Positions 12,905 to 21,571 of a stretch of 64,000 nt of DNA are shown piece after piece. Position numbers and translations under genes: made by a program. The notes beneath the pieces were generated by a model. That model worked only from the letters and a program-made list of their open reading frames with translations. It ran no database searches and was not told the origin of the DNA. Position 1 is the stretch's first letter, and each line of letters begins with the position of its first letter. Source of the DNA: Arthrobacter sp. OVS8 (GTDB taxonomy: Bacteria > Actinomycetota > Actinomycetes > Actinomycetales > Micrococcaceae); NCBI GenBank assembly GCA_028370155.1, contig CP116670.1, positions 248,001 through 312,000 on the forward strand. The letters run 5' to 3'.

Positions 12905-14109
12905 CAGAGGAGGTCGCGGAGCGTCGCGAGCCGTCCGGCGGCTTCCTGCAGGACGTCAATCCGTTTGCAGAACGCGAACCGCAGGAGGGTCCGGGTGCGT
13001 TCGGCGCCCTCGGGGTGGCAGAACACGGGCACGGGAATGGCGGCGACGCCCACCAGCGCGGGCAGCCGGCGGGCCAAGTCCAGTGCGTCGGTGATGCCCA
13101 GCGGCGCGGTGTCCACGTTTACGAAGTACGTCCCCTGCGGGGTGAAGACGTCCAGCCCGGCGGCGCGCAGCCCTCGCTGAGGATGTCGCGTTTGAGCTGG
13201 AGGGTATCGGCGATGCCGGTGTAGAACTCGTCCGGCAGTCCCAGCCCGGCCGCGATCGCGGTCTGGAACGGGGTGCCGGAGCTGTAGCTGAGGAACTGCT
13301 TGACCGTGCGGGCGGCCGAGACGAGGTGTTCGGGGCCGCAGAGCCAGCCGATCTTCCAGCCGGTGAAGGAGAAGGTCTTGCCAGCGGAGGAGATGGTCAG
13401 GGTGCGTTCCGCGGCGCCCGGCAGGGTGGCTACCGGGATGTGGCGGACACCGAAGGTGAGGTGCTCGTAGACCTCGTCGCTGATGATGACGGCGTCGTAC
13501 CGGGTTGCAAGCTCGACGACGCGTTCCAGCACCTCGCGGGGAACACGGCGCCGGTGGGGTTGTGCGGGTTGTTGATCAGCACCACCTTGGTGCGGCTGCT
13601 GAACGCCGCTTCGAGGGCGTCCAGGTCCGGCATGAAGTCCGGAGCCAGCAGCGGGGCGGTGACATGGCGGGCGCCGGAGAGGCCGATGATCGCGCCGTAG
13701 GAATCGTAGAAGGGCTCGAAGGTGAGGACCTCATCGCCGGGTCCCACCAGTGCCAGCAGCGAGGCGGCAATGGCCTCGGTGGCGCCGGTGGTGACGATGA
13801 TCTCGGTCTGCGGGTCCGGCGTCAAGCCGTAGAAGCGTTCCTGGTGCAGTGAGATTGCCTCGCGCAGCTCCAGGATGCCCTTGCCGGGGCGTACTGGTTG
13901 GCTCCGGCGGCGATGGCGGCCTGCGCGGCGGCCTTGATCTCCACCGGACCGTCCTCGTCCGGGAAACCCTGCCCGAGATTGATGGCGCCGGTCTGCAGCG
14001 CGAGGGTGGTCATCTCCTCGAAAATCGTCACGCCGAGGGTGCCGTCGGGGGAGAGCAGGTTGGCGCCGGTCGCGGTCCGCTGCCACGGGAGTGGTGTCGG
14101 GGAGTTCAT
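12904..14109 (-). CDS. Class I/II aminotransferase, DapC/methionine-aminotransferase-like
   Basis: PLP enzyme of about 400 residues. GAINLGQGFPDEDGPVEIK, VTTGATEAIAASLLALVGPG, EPFYDSYGAI, INNPHNPTGAVF, ISDEVYEHLTF and the PLP-lysine block SSAGKTFSFTGWKIGW closely follow mycobacterial Rv0858c (annotated DapC, N-succinyldiaminopimelate aminotransferase). The same subfamily includes kynurenine and methionine aminotransferases, so substrate assignment is tentative. Frameshifts near 13878, 13538 and 13172; the first fits a C run one base short. Start ATG at 14109 overlaps the stop of the upstream SDR gene. Part of a four-gene reverse operon. Confidence 0.88.
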
Positions 14110-14963
14110 CGGGTGCCCGCTTTCTGGTCCCGGCCGGTGAACTTGTCCATGGTGGAGTAGATCCCGAAGACCTTCCCGCCCACAAAGTCCCAGGCCCGCA
14201 CCGGGAGCAGCCCGCGCAGGACCTTGCCCAGCTGCGCCGTCGCCGGGGCGATCAGCTGCGGCTGTCCGGCGAGGGCGGCGCGCCAAGCCCGGTCCACGGC
14301 GTCCTCCGGAGTCATCAGGGGTGTCAGCAGCGGCCCGCGGGCGCCGTCGAACATCCCGGTGGAGATGTAGCTGGGACAGAACGTGGTCACCTTAAGGTGG
14401 CCGAAGCCCTGCTGCTCGAGTTCCAGCCGGAGCGAGTCGCTCCAGCCGATCACCGCCCACTTGGACGCCGCGTAAACGCTCATCCGCGGGTTGGAGACGG
14501 TGCCGGCGGCGGAGGCGATGTTGAGGATCCGGCGCGGCCGGCCGGCGTCGGCCATCATGTCCGGGAGGAACGCGTGGGCGACGTACATCGGCGCCAGCGC
14601 GTTGATGTCCATGGTCAGGGCGATGTCCCGTTCCGGGCTGTGGTCCCAGAAGAGCGCCCCGCGGACGATGCCGGCGTTGTTGATGAGCAGCGTCAGCGGA
14701 CCTTCCGCCGTGCACTCCGCGGCGGCCTCGGCGATGGCCGTGCGGCTGGCGAGGTCCACCTGGCGGACCACGGCGCGCGCCCCGAGCGCGGTCACCTCGG
14801 CGGCGGTATTCGCCAGGCCGTCGGCGTCGACGTCCCAGAGAATCACGACGCCGGCGCCCTCGCGGGCCGCTCGCAGGGCGTACAGACGGCCCATGCCCAT
14901 GGCGGCGCCCGTCACGAGGACCACGCCTCCGGACACGGTGAAGGGAAGGTTCGATGCTGACAT
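14106..14963 (-). CDS. Short-chain dehydrogenase/reductase (classical SDR)
   Basis: Intact 285-residue SDR. Cofactor loop VTGAAMGMGRLYALRAA (TGxxxGxG), DVDADG after strand 2 (an acidic residue, favouring NAD), INNAGIVRG, and the catalytic SAAGTVSNPRMSVYAASKWA with Ser and YxxxK. The hydrophobic C-terminus and length resemble SDRs of the retinol-dehydrogenase/SDR16C type. Substrate unknown. First gene of the operon with the aminotransferase, overlapping it by ATGA. Its start lies 48 bp from coaD, which is transcribed the other way, so both promoters sit in that short gap. Confidence 0.87.
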   Translation of the reverse strand: MSASNLPFTVSGGVVLVTGAAMGMGRLYALRAAREGAGVVILWDVDADGLANTAAEVTALGARAVVRQVDLASRTAIAEAAAECTAEGPLTLLINNAGIVRGALFWDHSPERDIALTMDINALAPMYVAHAFLPDMMADAGRPRRILNIASAAGTVSNPRMSVYAASKWAVIGWSDSLRLELEQQGFGHLKVTTFCPSYISTGMFDGARGPLLTPLMTPEDAVDRAWRAALAGQPQLIAPATAQLGKVLRGLLPVRAWDFVGGKVFGIYSTMDKFTGRDQKAGTR

Positions 14964-15011
14964 TCAGTCATGTTATCCCGGGCTGCGGCGGCGATACGGT
15001 AGGTTCGGAGC

Positions 15012-15512
15012 ATGAGACGCGCCGTATGCCCTGGCTCCTTTGATCCCATCCACAACGGACACCTGGAAGTCATTGCCAGGGCCGCCGGCCTCTTTGATGA
15101 GGTCATTGTGGGCGTCTCCACGAACTACGCCAAGAAATACCGCTTCACGCTCGAGGAGCGCATCGACATGGCGCAGGAAACCCTGGCCTCCTTGCGTGGC
15201 ATTGTGGTGGAGCCGGTGGGTGAGGGACTCCTCGCCGAGTACTGCCGCCAGCGGGGCGTGTCCGCCATTGTGAAGGGACTCCGTTCCTCCTCGGACTTCG
15301 ACTACGAATTGCCGATGGCGACGATGAACCGGCAGCTCACCGGCGTCGAAACGGTCTTCCTGCCCGCCGAGAGCCACTACCTCCACTTGTCCTCCACCCT
15401 GATCAAGGAAGTGTTCACCCTGGGCGGCAACGTGTCCGAGTTTGTGCCCCGCTCCGTGCTGAAACGGCTGCACGCGGGCGAGCCGGTCCGGGACCAGCCG
15501 CGCAGAGGGTAA
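15012..15512 (+). CDS. coaD: Phosphopantetheine adenylyltransferase
   Basis: Penultimate step of coenzyme A synthesis: transfers AMP from ATP to 4'-phosphopantetheine. Intact, 166 residues, typical length. The nucleotidyltransferase signature is at the start, CPGSFDPIHNGHLEVI, with HNGH at residues 14-17. It is followed by GVSTNYAKKYRFTLEER, VKGLRSSSDFDYELPMATMN and the ATP-site SSTLIKEVFTLGGNVSEFVP. Preceded by a divergent SDR gene. The coding frame and start are unambiguous. Confidence 0.97.
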   Translation: MRRAVCPGSFDPIHNGHLEVIARAAGLFDEVIVGVSTNYAKKYRFTLEERIDMAQETLASLRGIVVEPVGEGLLAEYCRQRGVSAIVKGLRSSSDFDYELPMATMNRQLTGVETVFLPAESHYLHLSSTLIKEVFTLGGNVSEFVPRSVLKRLHAGEPVRDQPRRG

Positions 15513-15598
15513 GCTTGATCGGTACTCGGCGGCCTGCTGCCGGTGCGCGGCCCTTTCCGGGGCCGGACCGCGGTGCGAACCGCCGGCGTGTCCCCGGT

Positions 15599-15628
15599 TT
15601 GAGTCCGTCCGGAAGATCAGGCTAAGAT
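15599..15628 (+). promoter_or_regulatory. Candidate promoter of the yceD-rpmF-rnc-mutM operon
   Basis: TTGAGT at 15599-15604 and TAAGAT at 15623-15628, separated by 18 bp, lie about 33 bp upstream of the yceD start in the gap after coaD. Both hexamers match the housekeeping consensus in 4 or more of 6 positions. This is a sequence match only. Confidence 0.45.
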
Positions 15629-15661
15629 GGTACGTCGGTCATATGTTCAACAGGAGTTCTC

Positions 15662-16210
15662 ATTAAACGAGATGCTAGTTCGCCCTTGGCGTTCGACGTC
15701 AAGGACCTCGGACGCAGTCCGGGAAGCATGCGGACGCTGACGGAACATGTACCCGCACCGAGTGATCTTGGTGTGGCACTCATTGGCGTGCAGGAAGGTT
15801 CGGATGTCGAGCTGGACCTGCGGCTGGAGGCCGTACACGAAGGAATTTTGGTATCAGGTACCGCGAACGTCGAAGTAACCGGCGAATGCGGCCGATGCCT
15901 GGATCCCCTTGCGTATGACCTCGAGGTCAATGTGCAAGAACTTTTCTTCTACGAGGACGCTGAGTTCTCGGATGAAGAAGACGAAGAAGAGCAACGTCGA
16001 GTCGAGCACGATCTGATCGATCTTGAGCCGGTGTTGCGGGACGCAGTTGTAACCATGCTGCCGTTCCAGCCGGTGTGCCGGGAAGACTGCCAGGGCCTTT
16101 GCTCCGAATGTGGAGTTCGCCTGGAAGACGAGCCGGGGCATCACCACGAGGTGGTAGATCCTCGCTGGGCTGCCCTAGCTGACTTGGCTAAGCCTGACCG
16201 GCAAAACTGA
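15662..16210 (+). CDS. yceD: YceD family (DUF177) metal-binding protein
   Basis: Conserved protein nearly always encoded before rpmF (L32); family members influence 23S rRNA accumulation or processing. Visible features: FDVKDLGRSPGSM near the N-terminus, CGRCLDP and the C-terminal CREDCQGLCSECG, i.e. paired cysteines expected to bind zinc, and an acidic stretch (FSDEEDEEEQRR). The start is unusual: the best ribosome-binding site, AGGAG at 15651-15655, is 5-6 bases before an ATT codon at 15662 (product xKRDASSPLAFDVK). The first standard start in frame is a TTG at 15686 without a Shine-Dalgarno. I choose ATT, an infC-like rare start, but TTG remains possible. Confidence 0.85.
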   Translation: MKRDASSPLAFDVKDLGRSPGSMRTLTEHVPAPSDLGVALIGVQEGSDVELDLRLEAVHEGILVSGTANVEVTGECGRCLDPLAYDLEVNVQELFFYEDAEFSDEEDEEEQRRVEHDLIDLEPVLRDAVVTMLPFQPVCREDCQGLCSECGVRLEDEPGHHHEVVDPRWAALADLAKPDRQN

Positions 16211-16246
16211 TTTGTAAGTGTTGGACTAGAGAGAAATGAGTTAGCC

Positions 16247-16449
16247 GTGGCTGTCCCGAAGCGGAAAATGTCTCGCTCGAATACCCGCGCCCGCCGCTCC
16301 CAGTGGAAGGCAACCGCCCCCACCTGGTGAAGACTGTCGAGAACGGCCAGGTCACGTACAGCCTGCCGCACCAGGCAAAGGTCGTTACCGACTCGGCTGG
16401 CACCGCGCTGTTCCTTGAATACAAGGGCCGCAAGGTCGCAGACGTCTAA
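16247..16449 (+). CDS. rpmF: 50S ribosomal protein L32
   Basis: Starts GTG at 16247 and encodes [20 protein letters not shown], the invariant basic N-terminus of bacterial L32, then after a frame change [16 protein letters not shown] and [12 protein letters not shown]. The frame breaks near 16325, where CACCTGG is read and CACCCTGG is needed. An essential ribosomal protein gene this short cannot tolerate such a break, which is strong evidence for a sequence error. Sits 36 bp after yceD and 21 bp before rnc. This gene is easily missed because neither half forms a long open frame. Confidence 0.93.
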
Positions 16450-16470
16450 TCCGCCAACTGGCTGACTAAG

Positions 16471-17257
16471 ATGTCTTCAACTGAAGAGCTTCTGAAGCGT
16501 CTCGGTGTCACTATTGACGCCGGGACGCTTCGTCTTGCGCTCACACACCGTTCCTACGCCTACGAAAACGGCGGCATCCCCACCAACGAACGCCTCGAGT
16601 TCCTGGGCGACTCCATTCTGGGGTTCTCGGTCACCGACGCGTTGTACCGTGACAACCCCACGCTGCCCGAAGGGGACCTGGCCAAGCGCCGGTCCGCCGT
16701 CGTCAGCACCCGGGCTCTCGCGGGCATCGGCCGCAGCATCGGCCTGGGGAGTACATCTACCTCGGACAGGGCGAAAAGCTCACCGAGGGCAAGAACAAGG
16801 CGTCCATCCTCGCGGACACCATGGAAGCACTGATCGGCGCCACGTACGTCTCCAACGACATCGAGACGGCACGCCAGCTGGTCATGCGCCTGATCGGGCC
16901 GCTGCTGAAGGACGCTGCCGCGCTCGGCGCCGGCACCGACTGGAAGACGAGCATCCAGGAGCTGGCGGCCAGCCGCCAGCTGGGGACGATCAATTACGCC
17001 GTGGAGGGCTCCGGCCCGGACCACGCCCGGACCTTCGAAGCGGTTCTGCGCATCGGCGGCAACGACTACGGCACCGGCACGGGCAACTCCAAAAGGAAGC
17101 CGAGCAGGAAGCTGCCGCGGATGCCTGGCGCAGGCTGTCGGCGCCGTCGGCTGGTTCTACGGCAGTTACGCCGGACGCAGCCGGGCCGGGCGCAACGCCG
17201 TCCGCCGGATCCGCTGCGCCCAGCGCGCAGCAGCTGCGCTCCCAGACCGGCGCCTAG
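16471..17257 (+). CDS. rnc: Ribonuclease III
   Basis: Double-strand-specific endoribonuclease for rRNA and mRNA processing. The catalytic signature [10 protein letters not shown] is at residues 39-48, and the second metal-site block [18 protein letters not shown] follows. The C-terminal double-stranded RNA-binding domain runs from [14 protein letters not shown] to [16 protein letters not shown]. An Ala/Ser/Pro-rich tail of about 30 residues is extra. Frameshifts near 16748 (G run) and 17090 (A run, AAAAA expected) split it. It lies between rpmF and mutM in the usual actinobacterial order. Confidence 0.95.
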
Positions 17258-17266
17258 GCACGCACC

Positions 17267-18234
17267 GTGCCTGAACTGCCCGAGGTCGAAGTGGTTCGCC
17301 GCGGTCTGGTGAGCTGGGTGCGGGGCCGGACCATCACCGCTGTTGAGGTGGTGGATCCGCGCTCCATCCGCCGGCACGCACTGGGCCCGGAGGACTTCGC
17401 CGGCAACCTTGAGGGCGCCCGGGTCCTGGACGTGGTCCGGCGCGGAAAATTCCTGTGGATGCCGCTGGCAGACACCCCCGAGGCTAATCACCGCGGTGGG
17501 GAAGCTGATGCCGTCCCCGCAGTGGCGCTCATGGCGCACCTGGGCATGTCCGGCCAGCTCCTCATGCAGGACGCCGGGGTAGCGGACGAGAAACACCTGA
17601 AAGTGCGCCTGCGCCTCAGCGCTGCCGAAGGTATGCCGGAGCAGCTCCGGTTTGTGGACCAGCGGATCTTCGGCGGATTGTTCCTCACCTCGCTGATCCC
17701 CACGTCCGACGGCGGTCCTGGCGGACTCGCCGAAACGCCGCTGCCGCTCATTGCCGAGGAAGCCTCGCATATCGCGCGCGACCCGCTGGACCCCTACTTC
17801 TCCTTCGACGAGTTCTACCGCCGACTCCGCGCCCGCAAAACCGGGCTCAAACGCGCCCTGCTGGACCAGGGGCTCGTCTCGGGGATCGGCAACATCTACG
17901 CGGACGAGGCACTCTGGAAGGCCCGGCTGCATTTTGCCCGGCCCACGGACACCCTCCGGCGGGGGACGCCGAACGGGTCCTCGACGCCGCCCGCGAGGTC
18001 ATGACCGACGCGCTGGCGGCCGGTGGCACCAGCTTTGATTCGCTGTACGTCAACGTCAACGGCGCGTCCGGCTACTTTGACCGGTCCCTCAACGCCTACG
18101 GTCGCGAGGGCAAGGAATGCACGCGCTGCGCCCAGGCAGGCCGGGTCAGCTTCCTCCGGCGGGACCAGTTCATGAACCGTTCCTCCTACACCTGCCCGGT
18201 CTGCCAGCCCCGGCCCCGGAACGGGCGCTGGTAG
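17267..18234 (+). CDS. mutM: Formamidopyrimidine-DNA glycosylase
   Basis: Base-excision repair enzyme removing 8-oxoguanine and formamidopyrimidines. Begins [13 protein letters not shown] after the initiator, so the catalytic N-terminal proline is in place. The void-filling and H2TH region is [20 protein letters not shown]. The C-terminal zinc finger is CTRCAQ...YTCPVC. GTG start at 17267, 9 bp after rnc. One frameshift near 17967, where GGGGGG is expected and GGGGG is present, separates [13 protein letters not shown] from [17 protein letters not shown]. Restored length about 323 residues, slightly long for Fpg because of an insertion around residues 80-90. Confidence 0.95.
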
Positions 18235-18365
18235 CGGACGCCTATTAAACAGGTAGTCCTACTCTTACGCAGCCGTTCCTCCCGCTGAAAGACTGTGGCG
18301 ATGGGTGCTAGGGGAATTACAACCATGGTCTTAGCGGATGCCTGCGTCCGCGCCGGGGACAGCCG

Positions 18366-19046
18366 GTGAAAGCCAAGCGGCTGGTCCTTGCCGGGATTGG
18401 CCTCGCCGTGCTCCTGGGAGGCGCCGCCGTCGTGCTGGACCAGATGACGACGGATCCGCCCCCGGCGTCGAAGGCCGCGCCGCTGGCGGGCCGCGGCCCG
18501 CAAACCGCAGGCGCCAGTGCCGGTCCGGGGGCCGCCGGGGCTCCGGGGTCCGGCGACGGAACGGCAGCCTCGCCCGAAGAATCCGCTGGGAGCCCGGCCT
18601 CGGCGCCCGCGGGCCGCGAAGTCCTTCCCCCGTCAGTGCCACCCTCCGGGCTGCCCGTGCCCTCACCGCCGGCTGCCCTGATCAGCGCGCCCCTGCCGGC
18701 GCCGGCATCAGCCCAGGGCAAGGTGGTGGACGGATACCCCGCGGATGTCCTCCCCTTTCCGGATGGAACGGTGTTTGTTACGACGTCGGTCTCCCCGGCG
18801 GACGGAACCCTGCAGGTGGCCGCCGACGCTATCGTGGGCTTGAGCCAGGACTCGGTGGCGGGGCACTTCCAGCAGGTCCTGGGCAGCCGGGGTTTCTGGT
18901 CCGAACCCGTCCCCGCCGCCGAGGGACAAAGGGCCCTCCGGTTCGGCCGGGGTACTGACTCCGTGACCCTCACAGCCTCCACGACGGGCACGGGAGGCAC
19001 CCGGTTCATGCTCCTGGGAAATCTGCACGTGGCGGCCGGGGGATAG
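18366..19046 (+). CDS. Membrane-anchored protein of unknown function
   Basis: 226 residues, intact. N-terminal KAKR followed by one hydrophobic segment (residues about 6-25) reads as an uncleaved anchor or a signal peptide. A Pro/Ala/Gly/Ser-rich, disordered stretch to about residue 115 follows, then a compact C-terminal domain of about 110 residues from VVDGYPADVLPFPDGTVFVT to the end. I do not recognise that domain. GTG start at 18366. It lies 4 bp before an MFS transporter gene, and a beta-propeller-like protein gene follows, so it probably works with them at the cell surface. Confidence 0.7.
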   Translation: MKAKRLVLAGIGLAVLLGGAAVVLDQMTTDPPPASKAAPLAGRGPQTAGASAGPGAAGAPGSGDGTAASPEESAGSPASAPAGREVLPPSVPPSGLPVPSPPAALISAPLPAPASAQGKVVDGYPADVLPFPDGTVFVTTSVSPADGTLQVAADAIVGLSQDSVAGHFQQVLGSRGFWSEPVPAAEGQRALRFGRGTDSVTLTASTTGTGGTRFMLLGNLHVAAGG

Positions 19047-19050
19047 CGCC

Positions 19051-20460
19051 GTGTACATCTCCATGTCGGACCGCAACGGCGGCAAGAAGGACCAGCGGCC
19101 GGCGGATTGGACCCCGGCGGGACCCGTCACACAGCCCTTCCGCCTCTCGCCGGTCATCCTCTGGCTGGGTGTGGTCAGCATGCTCACCGACGTCTCGTCC
19201 GAATCCGTCTCCGCAATCCTGCCCCTGTACATCACCGCGTTCCTGGGCCTGTCCACCATTGCGTTTGGAATTCTTGACGGCATCAACCAGGGTGCCAGCG
19301 CCATTGTCCGGATCGCCGCGGGGTATGCCTCCGACCGCATCGGACGCCCCAAACGTGTGGCCGTCGCAGGCTACGGGCTTTCCATGGTGGCCCGGATCGG
19401 CCTGCTGTTCGCCAGCGGATTCTGGGCCCTGACCGCCGTCGTGACGGCAGACCGCATTGGCAAGGGCATCCGCACGGCCCCGCGCGATGCCTTGATCTCG
19501 GTGTCCGCCCAGCCCGAATACCTGGCGCGGCACTTCGGGGTGCACCGGATGCTGGACAACATCGGTGCTGCGGGCGGCCCTCTGCTGGCCTTCTTCATCC
19601 TCATGCTGATCCCCAACGGTTACGTCACCGTCTTTGTGGTCTCGCTGGCGTTCGCCGTGATCGGCGTCGCGGTGCTGGTCCTCCTGGTGCCGAACCTGAG
19701 CACCCGTCCGAAGGACACAGCAGAGAAGGACAAAGCGGAGAAGGACAAAGCGGAGAAGGACAAAGCGGAGAGGGACACCGCAGACGCGGGCGAGGGCCCG
19801 GCGGGCGAGTCTGCGGCGGACAACGTGGAGGCGCGGGAGGTTCCGGCCGGCGAACCCGGTCCTGTGTGGGGATTCCGCTGGCGCCTGCTGCGCGAGCCGG
19901 GCCTGGGCAGGCTTCTGGCTGCCGCGGGGTTGCTGGGCCTGCTGACGGTGGGGGACGGCTTCATCTACCTGGTGCTGCAGGACAGGGACTCCTTTGCCGT
20001 GCAGTGGTTCCCGCTGCTCTTCGTGGGCACGAACGTGGTGTTCCTGCTCCTCGCCATTCCACTGGGCCGCCTCGCGGACCGCTGGGGCAAGGCGCGGGTC
20101 TTCATCCTTGGGCACGTCGCGCTGATTGCCTGCTATCTGCTGGCCGCGGCACCGGTCGGGGGACTCGGAGCGACCCTGGCCTGCCTTGTGCTGCTGGGGG
20201 CTTTCTACGCCGCGACGGACGGGGTGCTCGCGGCCCTGGCCAGCCAGCTGACCCCGCCGGACAAACTTGCCACCGGACTCGGCGCCGCACAGACCGTGGT
20301 GGCCCTCAGCCGGATGACGGCCTCCGTGGGCTTTGGTGTCCTGTGGTTCGCCCTGGGCCCAGCCGTGGCGATGCTGGTGGTTGGCGCCCTGCTGGCCGCC
20401 GGCGTCGTGGCGTCCTGGTTCATGCTGCGCGGTGGGATGCTGCAGAGGGCCGCAGCTTGA
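19051..20460 (+). CDS. Major facilitator superfamily transporter with charged repeat in central loop
   Basis: 469 residues, intact, about twelve membrane segments in two halves. The N-terminal half has SMLTDVSSESVSAILPLYIT and the MFS loop GYASDRIGRPKRVAVAG; the second half has the matching LGRLADRWGKARVFI. The central cytoplasmic loop is long and holds a tandem AEKDK repeat (DNA repeat 19720-19779) followed by an acidic Ala/Gly/Glu-rich stretch. Substrate unknown. It is the middle gene of a three-gene unit. Its stop overlaps the TTG start of the beta-propeller-like gene. Confidence 0.83.
   Translation: MYISMSDRNGGKKDQRPADWTPAGPVTQPFRLSPVILWLGVVSMLTDVSSESVSAILPLYITAFLGLSTIAFGILDGINQGASAIVRIAAGYASDRIGRPKRVAVAGYGLSMVARIGLLFASGFWALTAVVTADRIGKGIRTAPRDALISVSAQPEYLARHFGVHRMLDNIGAAGGPLLAFFILMLIPNGYVTVFVVSLAFAVIGVAVLVLLVPNLSTRPKDTAEKDKAEKDKAEKDKAERDTADAGEGPAGESAADNVEAREVPAGEPGPVWGFRWRLLREPGLGRLLAAAGLLGLLTVGDGFIYLVLQDRDSFAVQWFPLLFVGTNVVFLLLAIPLGRLADRWGKARVFILGHVALIACYLLAAAPVGGLGATLACLVLLGAFYAATDGVLAALASQLTPPDKLATGLGAAQTVVALSRMTASVGFGVLWFALGPAVAMLVVGALLAAGVVASWFMLRGGMLQRAAA
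19720..19779 (+). repeat. 15-bp tandem repeat inside the MFS gene
   Basis: Four copies of a 15-bp unit, consensus gcggagaaggacaaa, in frame. Units two and three are identical, the first differs by one base and the last by three. They encode a repeated Ala-Glu-Lys-Asp-Lys in the cytoplasmic loop. Copy number is likely variable between strains, since such in-frame repeats slip easily. Confidence 0.85.
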
Positions 20461-21484
20461 CCGCCGCGGTGAGCAGGGCGCGCTGGGGGATTTTGCTGGT
20501 GGTCACAATGCTGGTCATCGCCGCTGCCGGCGCCTACGCCGCGACAGCGTTCGGGCGCTTCCAGGAGAGCCGGACGGCGGCGTCGACAGTACGGGTGGGC
20601 TCCAGCGCCGCCGTGCTGGACAAAGCCTCGGTGCTGTTCCGCAACACGGCGCCCGGCCAGGGCTACGGGACGATCGGCGTCGTCCCGCTGTCGGACCCTG
20701 CCGGTGAGCGGTCCCTGGCGGCCGTGGCCTGCGACCGGGTCTACGGCACGCTGCAGCACATAGTCTGCCTCAAGACCAACCGCGGCCTGGTCACCAACTT
20801 TGAAGCCGTGATGCTGACCCCGGACTGGCGGCAGGCCGGGAGCTGGTCCCTGCCCGGCATCCCCAGCCGGACACGGATCAGTCCGGACGGCTCCCTCGTC
20901 GCCACCACGGTCTTTGTCTCCGGGCACTCCTACGGGAACGGGAGCTTCTCGACGGCGACTTCCATCGCGTCGGTTCAGGGCGGCACCGTCGCCGGGAACC
21001 TTGAGGACTTCGCGCTCCTGGTCAACGGCGCCCGCGTCACCGCGGCGGACCGCAACATCTGGGGCGTCACCTTCGCCCCGGGGCAGCGCGACACGTTCTA
21101 TGCGACGGCGGCATCGTCGGGCCGCATCTGGCTGGTCAAGGGAAGCATTTCGGCCCGCACCCTGACGGCAGTCCACGACGGCGTCGAGTGCCCGTCGCTG
21201 TCTCCGGACGGCACCCGGATCGCCTACAAGAAGAACACCGGGGTCCGTTGGCCGCGCACTGGGGCGTCGCGTACCTCGATTTGGCCAGCGGGAAGGAAAC
21301 CGTGCTGTCCGAGCCGCGCAGCGTGGATGACCAGATCGAATGGCTCGACGACCAGACGCTCCTCTATGGACTCGCCCGCGACGGTGCCGCCGGCGACAGC
21401 GACATCTGGCAGATCAACACCAACCCGACGTCCCGTTCGTCGATCTACATCGAGCACGCCTGGTCGCCGTCCGTGATCCGCTGA
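20457..21484 (+). CDS. Membrane-anchored beta-propeller-like (TolB/PD40-type) protein
   Basis: About 342 residues. An N-terminal anchor (GILLVVTMLVIAAAGAYAAT) follows a basic start. The exposed part has repeated short strands with propeller-type turns, e.g. RTRISPDGSLVATTVFVSGH, CPSLSPDGTRIAYKKN and DDQIEWLDDQTLLYGLA; SPDG-type blades are usual in TolB/WD40-like repeats. TTG at 20457 overlaps the MFS stop; GTG at 20469 is an alternative. One frameshift near 21246 (G run). Its downstream neighbour is convergent, with a hairpin between. Function unknown, presumably linked to the transporter. Confidence 0.75.
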
Positions 21485-21494
21485 CCGTCCCCTC

Positions 21495-21556
21495 CATCGG
21501 CTGCTCCATAACTGCCGTTTTCAGCCGCCAAAAGGGCCGTTACGGAGCAGCGGATG
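21495..21556. terminator. Long imperfect hairpin between convergent genes, copy 1 of a local pair
   Basis: Arms CATCGGCTGCTCCATAAC and GTTACGGAGCAGCGGATG differ from perfect pairing at two positions, and the inner GCCGTTTT / AAAAGGGC continues the stem. It lies between the convergent beta-propeller gene (+) and SDR gene (-) and could terminate both. A closely related copy is at 22403-22466, in the same orientation, on the other side of the SDR gene. Confidence 0.7.
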
Positions 21557-21571
21557 CAAACCGGTCTGTAG

